DNA of 64,000 nucleotides, from NCBI RefSeq assembly GCF_034702125.1, contig NC_085869.1:49123197-49187196 (forward strand), read 5' to 3'. Position numbers and translations under genes: made by a program. How positions within the stretch are numbered: the stretch's first letter is position 1; the number at the start of each line of letters is the position of its first letter. Below are positions 24,187 to 35,555 of this stretch, piece after piece. Source of the DNA: Engraulis encrasicolus (lineage: Eukaryota > Chordata > Actinopteri > Clupeiformes > Engraulidae). Under the pieces are notes generated by a model. That model was not told the origin of the DNA, did no database searches, and saw only the letters and a program-made list of their open reading frames with translations.

Positions 24187-27100
24187 CTCTCAGGACCATC
24201 TGTCTCTTGTATTGTTTGGCATGAAACAACAGAGTCATGTTAAATTCCACACTCTTCTCCAAATAGGACTAGTGTATTGGTGCCTCCTGGGCTTTTGATA
24301 TTTACATAAACATCTTATGATGGTTTTATTTTACTGGAATATGATTAACACTGGGATGATGGTGTGAGTTAGGCTGTATTTACAATCATGTGCATGTGAA
24401 CTCAGTCTGTGGCTCAAGAAAGAACACAATTCAATTCCATAGCTCAAGACACACTCTATTTTGGACTGCCTAGCTGTTCGACATGTGGTAGCCAAACAAA
24501 TTCCTAATGTCTCCTATGCTGACCCGGCGTCAGAATTCATCGCAGACTTTGCCTCTGGAAAGGTGAAAGGCCAATCTTCTGTCTGTCTCTGGTTTCAGTT
24601 GATGGACTGTACTAGTTGCCCTAGATTTTCTCCCTGCCAAAAGTGGGATTATGTTTTCCCTTCAGGCTGGTTTGTTGGGGTCACTCAGTGCATTACGGAG
24701 CCTTATCCTGATTTAAACGGTCAATCCAGGCTAATTTAGATCCGTAGCGTGCATGTGTACACGTTACACGGACGTATTACACTGACTCGTTGCCCTTTCT
24801 TGCTACGTACTGCATTGAGGTCTACACAATGACTCTGGTTCATCTGAATCTGTAATAGTGCATTGAGTGTCTTACACTTGTGTTATTGCCTGCTGTCATT
24901 ACTAGGAAGTGCATTCGGTGTGTTACACTGACTCCTGATATCAACTATGCAATGATCTTACTGGCTGAAAGACTTATTGGGAGAAGACTGATCTTCACAA
25001 CAAACAAACAAAATTTGCTTGCATTGGATATTCTTCACAGTCATTGCACACTGTTGTTTTTCTCCTCTCAGTTGCTTTGGATAATGTCCGGTGCACTGTG
25101 TAGGATGGTGGCCAGAGTCGGTATTCCAACTATGCTGCTCATTGAGACTGTACTGCTCATCTAGTAGTGGTGTCAACAATGATCGATTCGGCGATCCGAA
25201 TCGATCCGGGGCATGGGTGATCCAGAATCGATCCGGCAATTTTTTTAAGTTTCAATTACTTCCATGGATATTTCGGGAGCAAATGAATGTTAAACTAAAT
25301 AAAAGCACTTCAAAACATTGCAAGACTGATACAGAAAACAGCCAATAAATTGTTGCTCAGTATCTGACTACTTGTATTGCCTCATCATGGCTGATTAAAC
25401 ATTTGCTTTGCGTTCAGTAGAAATGTAACGCATTGCAATGCATTGTAGAATTGAGTCGGATCGGATCGGATCGGATCGGATTGGATCTAATAGAATCGAA
25501 TCGGATCTAGTACCTCCCGAATCGTGATTGAATCGGATCATGAGGGCAGTGCCGATCCACACCACTATCATCTTGTGATGTCGAGGAAGTCTGTGCAGTG
25601 TGCACTGGTATTCCAGAAATTAATCTGTCAATCTTCTGGATATCAGCTACTCCATGCTAGGGGCCCCTGTCTGTCGGTTTTATTTACTTTTTTCGGCTTT
25701 GTTTAATACAGTTTTTAATTTTGCCTTCAGCTCCAGTGTGCAACTCTTCCTTTTCATTATACTGCTCTTGGAATTACGCCACCGAGCGATACGCTCAGGA
25801 TAAGACATTGGCGCGGACGCCACCCCACCATTACTATTCTGAATGTGGAGATTAAACATAAGGATTAAGACCCCCCTGTTCCCCTGTGCTGTTGTTTCTA
25901 GGGAGTGCATCGAGTGTCGACTCTTCGGGACTGGACGACTGGCGGACAACCAGACATGCCAACGCCAGTGCAAAGACGAGATCATCACCGTGGAGACGCT
26001 AAGTAAGTACCTGTTCAAATCCACCTGTTCAGGTCCAGGTGGAGAAAGCTGCACTGGGAAGATCAATCTCGTGATTAGTTCATAAATAATAATGAGATTA
26101 TGCTTCAGAGTGGTGTTTTCACTTCTACAACTGGACTCCAAGTTGTCTCTTAATTTAAGAAGTTGAGCGTGTTTATCCCTTCTACAATTGAAGACTTTTG
26201 AAGAATCTTAGGCTACTTATTTTCATCGGGTTTATTACTTTTACTATTCTGCATCTGCTTTCAAATACTTCCAGGACTGTGAAGTTATAGCATTGGTATT
26301 ATGATACGAATTCCATATGAAATGCAGGTTGCCGTGTGCTGTGGTGTGGCCTTGAACAGATTTTCAAAAGCAGTTTTGCGGTTCAGATTCCTCCACCGTG
26401 ACTCAGGCAAAATGGCAAAGCTGCTCCGTGCTACTTTGACGAGGCAGTCGCTCACAGGGGAGAGGGCCGGCCAGCAATTGAATAAGGGAACCAGGAAAGA
26501 ATGAAGTGTGTATGTGTGTGTGTGTCTGCGTGTCTGCGTGTCTGCATGCAAGTGTGTGTGTTTGTGTCCAAGTGTGTGCGCACGAGTGCCTGTGCCTGTG
26601 CGTGTGCCTGTGCGTGTGCCTGTGCGTGTGCCTGTGCGTGTGCTGCCGTGTGTGCGTGCGTGCGTGCGTGCGTGCGTGCGCGTGCGTGTGCGTGTGTGTT
26701 GCATGTGTACGGTGGCCCCAGTGGCCCATGCCCATACGGCCGCCACTGGCAGCTGCAGGCAGGGCTCAGAGGGCATCTCCACAGCTGTGTGAGCACAGCG
26801 TCAACCACAACACAGCCACACGGAGCCACACTGGGCCACAGGCAACAGCACCTAACCAGAAGCAGCAGTTTCAGCTCCGGTCCCCCTCTGTTCCCAATTC
26901 CTCCGGCCGGACACATAGAACCAGACTAGTGTTCCCTCTTTGCACACACTCTTGGCCTGGCCTGGCCCTGTGGAATGGAAAACAATCATCGTGGCTTGGA
27001 GCAAAGCAGTGACAGATTCCAGCCAATCAACACATCACGTCAGGACCACAAGAAGGGGAGGGGTGCGGTTTGATTGGCTGAGACGATCTCTCAAGTTGCC

Positions 27101-27865
27101 GACATTTGCCAGACCTGTGCGTGCGCCATGTACTCCACCTTAATGAAGCCAGGCCAACAGTTTTTTTTTCAGTGATCTCAAAAAAAGGCATTCCAGTTTC
27201 CTTTTCTTTCCTGTTCAGACAAGGGAGGAAGAGAGTCAATATTGTCAGCGAACTAAATGAGTGATTAATGAAGGCTGATGTTGACAAAAGGTTTCCAGCG
27301 ACTCAGCATTATCTCTTGACTGTGATGAGTCGGCATTAGGCATGTTAAGGCCAGCAGGGACTCAGATTGTGCCAGGGGGAATGAAATGAAATGCCACACT
27401 GGCAAAGTTTTGCGGCAATGAAGGAGGATTGCTGGAGGAACTCTGACGTGGATGTTTTTCAATTTAGAAAGGTGCAAGTCTAACATTTCGACATGGCGTC
27501 TTCATCAAATGAATCCTCCTTCGTTACTTGATCTCTAAGACCTTCCCATTGACACACCAGATTGTGAGGGCACAGGAGCACGGAGGATGCACAGTTTTTC
27601 TACGTAAAATTTCACAGCGCTCCACCACACACACACACACAGTTTTGCCCCACACCAGCAAGCCCTCATCTCATCTTATCTACCTGTCGTGATTTCACAC
27701 CCCTTCCCCTGGGGCCATGCAGGTCTCTGTAACTGACTCCCACATTGTGCCAACTTTTCTCCACGCCCAGTTGCTATTGCGGTTAGGATAAGGAAGGAAG
27801 GAGAATGAACGAAAGAACAAGAGAGAAAAAGAAGAAAAACAAAGGAAAGAAAAAACAGAAGGAAA

Positions 27866-27910
<45 letters not shown>

Positions 27911-28819
27911 AGGAGTGGTCTCTGTGTCTGTCTCTCTCTCCCTCTGTGTCTGTTATCTAGATCTGTTGAGGCTGACGCTGACATCTGCTTGGCTCTTTTG
28001 AGGTTGTTTTTGCGATGGCTATCTGATGTGCCAAAACACCTGTCTCGGGGTCAGGGCTTGTGTGTGCCTTGGCAGGGACAGAGTGTCTCTTCCTGTGCCT
28101 GTGGATAGCAGCCCTCCCCTCCTCAGTCCCTATCCCTTTCGTCTCGTCTCTTCTCTCTTCTCTTCTCTTGACTTTGCATCTCTTCTCTTCTCTTTGCATC
28201 TCTTCTCTTCTCCTTGCATCTCTACTCTTCATGTCTGGTCTCCTCTCCTCTCCTCTCCTTTATCTCGTCTCTTAGCACTTGTTCTTTTCTCTTCCCATTT
28301 ATTCTCCTCTTCTCTTCTCATCTGTTTCCCTCTCTTCTTGTCTCTTCTCTTAATGTCTCTTCCTTCATACGGTAACTCATCGTCTCGTGTCCTTTCTTTT
28401 CTTCTTTTTTTGTACTCTCCTCTCCCCTTCTCCTCCCCTCTCCTTATCTCTCCTCACCTCTCCCCTTCTCCTCCCCTCTGCTAAGCGTCAGCAACTGTGT
28501 TTATAATATTTTCTGCTGATTGCCGGTCTGGGTGTCTGTGTTTGTGTGTTGTCTGCATACCGACACAGCCTGCTGTTCTCCTGCAGTACAGCTTGTAATG
28601 AGACCTGTTGCCCTCCTCTTGACACCCATCATTTGGCTTGGGTGCCGTGCCTCATCGTTATTTATAAGCACGGAAGCTCCCTAACTACTCCCCAGGCTGT
28701 GTATGACAAGCACGCGCGCACAAACACACATGGACGCACACGCACACGCACATGCACGCACAAACACACACGGACACACACACTTGTACACACAGTCATA
28801 CACACACAGATATGCATGC

Positions 28820-28875
<56 letters not shown>

Positions 28876-29430
28876 AGAGACTTAGGTTTCACTATGAATC
28901 GGCATACTGTGGTACCGGCTCAGTCAGCTTCATGTAGCTCAAGCTGTGCTCTTCATTTCCTCAGGGATGAGGGATGGTGGGGAGTTGGGGTTGTGGGGGG
29001 TGTCACTCAGTGTTTGATGAGGGGTCGACTGTTTCCTCCTTGTCCCTCAAAAGACGTCCCAGCGAGACCAGGAGATTTGTTGATGCAAGGGGAACCAGAG
29101 GGACCGGACCCTGGAGGCCTTCCTTTCTTCATTTCTGGGGACGTTGCGGTCAATAAATTGGGGTGGAGAAGGGGAGGGGGGGTGTCTCTCACTCATCCCT
29201 TTGGCCCTTAATGTGTTCCTGCCATGCATACAGCGGGGGGAACATTTTATTCCCGTCTAGGAATGTGCTAATAACTTATTGTTGTGCTGGTGTGGAATGA
29301 TGGCCCACTTGCGTGAGCATTAGACCAGGGTCAGCGCAGTTAATGAGTTCGGGAGAGTTTTCAATGTGCTGTGTCGCCGGCTGTCATTCTCTTTTCTCCT
29401 TCGCTCTCGGTCTTTCACTTGTTTTCTGGG

Positions 29431-29528
<98 letters not shown>

Positions 29529-32500
29529 GAGTAGAGTAGAGTAGAGTAGAGTACTTTTATTAATCCCGAAGGAAATTAAGGTGTCTGTCAGCTTACATAA
29601 ATACACAAATACAAAACATACACAAGACATTATACACATAATTGAACATTACAGGAAAAATATATCTTGAGTACTACCGCCACACATCATCTCACATACA
29701 CACATGTTCTCTCTCTCACACACACACACTTCACACACACATTGTCCCACCCACACACACACACACACACACAAACCCACCCACAACCCCCCTCCCACAC
29801 CCACACACACACACACACACTCATCCCTGCACAGACACAAGGTCCTGGTAGGGTGTCATGTTGCATACATTCACACTCACAGAAAAACAAAATAACCATG
29901 TTAAGTACACATACAAGAGCCAAAGAAGTTCTAATTATTGTCCATGCAAAAGCTGAGTAGTTCACGGCAGCTATTCCAGGGGGTGAGGTAGCTGAGGTGG
30001 GGTGTAGTGGGTTATTGTCCTGTATTGGGCAACCCTTAAAGTGTCCAAGGTAGTGCAGGCGCTTGCTCCGGGGGGTGGGGGGTAGGGGGTAGGGGGTGGG
30101 GGTGGGATGAAGTGTAACTGTTCAGTAGAGAAAGAATCTGGAAGGGGGGGGGGGGTGTAGTGGCTGCAGTTTTAGTGTTCCAGTGTGGGGGGCTAGTTTA
30201 TGCAGTCCAGTCACCAATGACAATCTCTTTAATTGTCTCTTTCTGTGTGGTGTTGAAGAGCTGGATGGCCCTGGGGACAAAAGACTTGTCTGTCTGTCCG
30301 GCAGGGGAAGGCCCGGAGTCTGTAGCTGAACAGGCTCCTCTGGTTGGCCAGAAACGGGTGCAGGGGGTGTCTGTCATTTTCAAGTATTGAGTCCAATCTG
30401 CTAAGTGTCCTTTTTTCGGCTGTGGTTGTGAGATCCTCCAGTTCCATACCCACCACAGACCTAGCTTTCCTCACCAGCCTGTCAAGGCGTCCAGCGTCCC
30501 TCTTCCTAACGCTACCTCCCCAACAGGCAATAGCGTAGGTGAGGACACTTGCCATGACAGACTGATAGAACATCAGCAGGAGCCTGTTGCAGACATTGAA
30601 TGATCTGAGCTTCCGTAGGAAGTAGAGCCTGCTCTGCCCTTTCTTGTAAAGAGCATCTGAATTGGCAGCCCAGTCCAGTTTGTTGTCCTGTAGTCCTGTA
30701 GTCTTCCTATGTCTGTTTCTTTCTCTGTCTGATTCACACTCTTTCACTGTCTATCTGCTTCTCCCGGTCCCTTTCTCTCTCTCTCTCTCTTTCTCCCTCT
30801 GTCTAACACTGTCCATTTCTTTCTCTCTTCTTCCTCCTTTCTTCCCTCATCCTTGATTTATTTTTCTCTCTCTCTCTCTCTCTCTCTCCCTCTCTGTCCT
30901 CTGCATGCTGCCAGTCTAGCCATTTCAGCGTGGTCCCCTCTGCTTAGCTATTTCAGACATCTGACTTTCTTAATGGACTCCACATGTACATTCCTGGAAC
31001 CTCTTCACACCGCGCCAAAGCCAGGGGCTGGACTAGCGGGGAAGTGGGAATGAGAGACAGGAGGGGTGGGAGGACACAAGTGTGGGGGGTTGGTGAGGTG
31101 GGGTGGGATAGCTTGGAGGGGTGGGGGGGCTGGATTGAGGGTGGAGGGAATTTGGAAGGGGCTCAGTTTGGAAAAGTTCTGCATCTTGAGGATATTGCCA
31201 AACGTCAAAAGGAATTAGAGTGTTCCAGCGAGGGCCGTGATTGGACAGTCAATGTCCTCGGTGTGGAATGCAGAACAGAGTGCTCATCCCTCCAACTCTC
31301 CAACTGTGACTTTAGCTAAAAACGACTCAGCGGCTGTGGTGGTGGTGGTGATGGTGGTGGAGGAGGAAAAATGTCTTCTGGGCCTAGGCTTTGTTTTTGT
31401 TTTCTTGAATAAGGATGCTATGTGATTTCTCATAATCTCACTCCCTCTCTTTTGCTCTGTCTTTCTCTCATATCCCCGCCTCTCTCTCTCTCCTTCCCTC
31501 CCTCCTACTGACTTCCTGTCCCTCTTTTTCCTCTCCTTTCAATCTCTTGCTCTCCTTCATGCTAAACTTCCCTCTTCTCCCTAGTCCTCACTCAGCCTGT
31601 AATATTGAAACCTTAATGAGCTTTAATGTCTTAACACCAAGTGACCTCTGCTTGTGCTTTCTCTGGCTAGCCGCTTACTCTGTTGACATTTAACCCTCCC
31701 TCCCCTCTTGCAGAGACGGACGACCCCAACGCCGTGCTGTGCCTGTTTAAGACGGAGAACGACTGTGTGATGAAGTTCACCTACTCGGAGCACGCCAACG
31801 GCCAGTCGGTGCTCACCGCACTACAGGAGCCAGGTGGGTGGTGGTGGTGATGCTTACGCAATGTACAGATAATGGCATGGTGACGCACAGGGAATTTCTG
31901 AACAGTGTTTCTGGGCAATGATCCTACAAGATGTTGTTTGGGCAGTTGATCATGGTTTTTATCAATATTTTTTCCAAAAGAAATGGGCACACCTGAAAGT
32001 GAAAAGACCCGCTAAAAAAGTCCAATTGCCATTGTGATGCAGCACTCCCCGGCACACATTGCACACACCTGAATTGCAATTTACACTTCACCCGTGCAAG
32101 GGGGCAGCCCAGCTCTCACCCAGGGGAGCGATTTGGCAGGACTGTGTAGTATGCTCAGGGCACCTCAGTCGTGGAGAAGGATGGGGGAAGGTGATGGCTA
32201 TTCACTCCTCCACCACCTGGCCATGCCTGGCACCAAACCGGCATCCCTCAGGCTACAGTCCTTACTCCCTAACTTGTTACCTGTGACTACCCTGCGCCCA
32301 GGGCCGATCTGTATGTGAGAGATGGTCTTGTGGTTGTAATATTGCAGGTTTGAATCCCGTACCAGATACACGATACACCCCCATCCATGGCTGAAATGCA
32401 AAGCCCCACAAATTCCCCAGGGACTGTAACCAATACCCTGTATCTAAATCACTAGAAAATCAGTCTGTGATGTGTAATGTAAAGCAAAGATATGGTATTT

Positions 32501-35493
32501 ATCCCCTTGTTGTTTTGATTATCTACTTTTCAACTCAATTTTAGTTAAGGACTCATGGCAAATATTGCTCTACTCCAACTCTACTCACGTTGCTTGAAAT
32601 GTTAAAATAAAATCTCCCCACCCTCTCTTTTTTTTTTTTTTTTTTTTTTTTCCAAATCGCACCCTGTACCACACGTCTTCACATACTGCACTCCACAAAG
32701 CAGTCAGGGTCCTGCTGCTTAGCTGCTGCTGCTGCTGCTGGTGTTGTGTTTGAGGCTAAGCCAGGAGCCATGCTGGGGTGGAAGGGGAAATGGAGTCAAG
32801 CAGAGGCACTATGGAGACACTCAACTCACTCAGGCATTCCACTTAGAACTCTAGAAACATCCTGTCAGCACAGAACCCAAACATGTGAAGTGCAAAGGGC
32901 AAGGGCTGCTGAATTAGTCCTGTTGATCGCAGCTTCATGTATGTACGTGTGTTACTGTGTATGTGTGTAGAGCATGTAATATACCGTAGAAATGGCTCTA
33001 CAGTAAATTAACACCAGCCAACTAACTGGCCAAATGCTGGTGAAAATTTCAGTTTGGCTCTCCCCACTCACTTCCTGTCATTACACCTTCACTGTCCTAT
33101 CAAATAAAAGCAAAAAAGCCCAAAAAATATTTAGAAAAGACCAACATACTAGCCACTTTGACCCTTTAGTGAGTGCGTGTTTGGCTAGTAAGATCAACAT
33201 CTATTAGCTATTTTGGCTAGTGATGAATAAAGTTAATTTGGAGCCTTGACTGCATACTAATAGGGCTGTTGGTATGAATATGGGTACTGAAGAAGCACTC
33301 ACTCATGCAGCCCTTGACGTGTTTCAGTTCCATGCTGACGGAATGTTGTGAGGATCCAATTGGAAGGCTGGAGTGTTTTTCTTCCCTCTGCAGTCTGAGT
33401 GTAGCTAGTGGGTTCATGTGTATCTGTATGTGTGCTCCACGATATCTTGGGGGTGGGGATGGGTATTGGGTGTTTATGTGAGGCAAGTTTCTATGTGTCT
33501 CACATGTGGTTGTTCCTTAATGCCTTGTATGACCTATGATGACGCAAGTCTGTTTCCACTAGTCACACATCTGACTGTCTGCGTGTCTGCACACATGTGT
33601 TTGACTGTGCACTAATGCCCTGCTAGTTACGCATGTCCACTTGTGTGGCCTGACAGAGGTCACAGGTGACTGCATATGGTGTATGCTCCTCAGTCAGACA
33701 TGTGTTAAAAACACATGTTGGAGTGGCACAGACATGCAGCCACACATGTCACTCACTCCGACACTCTAGCATGTCAAACATCCCTGAATGCTGTGCTGTT
33801 CTGATGGTTCTGGGATGTTGATGGTCGCTACGTACTGCAATCAGACGTCTATTGTTTGCATCAGTCCCTCAAAACCCCTCTTACGACTGTCCTCTTTGTT
33901 TTAAATCCATCTGGTATCAGTCATCTGTCATTATCCATCAGTGTGGCGCGGCACAGGATGCCCTGACACACAAAAGTCTCATAATATTGCCTTGAGCTTG
34001 TCCACTTTGCGGCCCGCAATGACTTGTCTAGCTCACTCAAATGTGTGTTTATCGTATTGTTTCACAAGGATGCCCTGAGGGTGCTGCTGGCGGTTGTGGT
34101 TATTTTTGTTATTATATATAACTATTATTATATAAATGTAAAAAAATATATTAAATCAAATGTAATATATTTTTGTATATATATATATATAATTATTTAT
34201 TTATTAATTATATAATAATTATTTATTTATTAATAATATTACTTAAATTGCACCAACCCCCTCTGAAACTTTGTGACCTGCAATGACATGTCCATCTTCC
34301 AACATGTTGTCCTTTTCATTCATGCTACCCCTACTCACTGCTATAATGTGTTGTGCTCTTGTTTGACCAGAGTGTGGCGCTGCGCCGGATGCCATGACGG
34401 TGCTGCTGGCGGTGGTGGGCAGCATCCTGCTGGTGGGCATTGTGCTGCTTGCCATCTGGAAACTCGTCATCACCGTCCACGACCGGAGAGAGTTTGCACG
34501 GTTCCAGAACGCACGCTCCCGAGCTCGCTACGAGATGGTGAGTACGGTGTATTTTGTGAGCGAGCGAGTGAGTGAGTGAGTGAGTGAGTGAGTGAGTGAG
34601 TGAGTGAGTGAGCGAGCGAGTGAGTGAGTGAGAACTTCCAGAGCGCCCATTCCAAGGCTCAGTTCGGATGGAAATTCAAGAGTGAAGTTGTGCATGCATG
34701 CGAGAGAAAGAAATGACAGCAGTTTCAGTTGCAATTGCAAAGCTGAATGTGATGTTGGTTCGCAAACAATTGCATTCATAAGAATGCCTTATGCATAATG
34801 CTTCAGAATCTTATAAGCAGGGGAAGGAAGAGATGCCTCTTGTGATTGTCGCCATTTGCCTGATATTTGTATATGGTATACATGGTGCTGTGTTTTCTCT
34901 GGGGTTAAATTAAATACAGTCTGTCTACTACTGTTCCCTGCTAAGCTGGACCGCAATTACAGCAATCTGTATCTTTAATTACAGCTTCATACAATGTTGG
35001 TTCTCAGATCAGTCATAAGAGTATGCACATCCCACCTCTCTGAGGCCAGGTGCAGGACAAAGGTGCATCTGATAGTGGAAAGAGTAGAAGTAGCACACTG
35101 TAGCTCTGCTTTGAAAATGGATTCAGGTCATACGTTTCGACCCAACATGGTCTTCATCAGACATGCCTGATGAAGACCCTGTTGGGTCGAAACGTTGTAT
35201 GACCTGAATACATTTTCAAAGCGGAGCTTTTTTCCAAGTGAGAAATGAAGATCTGGGCTAAAGTGTAATCTGTTAATTGGAAGCAGAAATTGTCTTGCTG
35301 CAGAGAGAAAGAGAGCACTTTGTTATTGGTCATGAGTTGCCACATCAAATTCAAGTCCTCTGTGTTTTTAGTTGTTTTCCCCCTGGACCATAGCAATGCC
35401 ATAATATTTTTGTTTAGTTTACTGGAACCTTTTGACACAATTCTTCATTAATTTATTCTCTCTCTCTCACCCCCGCCTTCTGTTCTCTCCATA

Positions 35494-35555
<62 letters not shown>

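Larger units (their letters stand above)
29527..30700 (-). mobile_element. 5'-truncated, frame-broken Rex1/L2-like LINE
   Basis: On the minus strand an open frame from about 30690 encodes the C-terminal end of a non-LTR reverse transcriptase. Diagnostic phrases are [33 protein letters not shown] and [20 protein letters not shown]. The coding frame shifts by one near 30300: [12 protein letters not shown] continues in another frame and ends at about 30198. The 3' UTR runs to 29527 and ends in five GAGTA-type units (GTAGA on the plus strand), the short-repeat tail usual for this clade. The endonuclease and most of the polymerase are missing, so the copy is dead. It lies in the itgb5 intron between 26002 and 31714. 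Confidence 0.85.

Noticed and set aside
24005..24298. Poly-Thr/poly-Ala protein at 24.0-24.3 kb
   Set aside because: It is produced by the (ACT)n(GCT)n repeat in an itgb5 intron.
30229..30747. Functional reverse transcriptase gene
   Set aside because: Only the C-terminal end remains and it is frame-broken near 30300; it is a dead LINE copy.
35102..35228. Active hammerhead ribozyme
   Set aside because: The core has an extra A, I could not find the closing stem III strand with the cleavage UH, and the long palindrome would mask the fold. Reported only as hammerhead-like.
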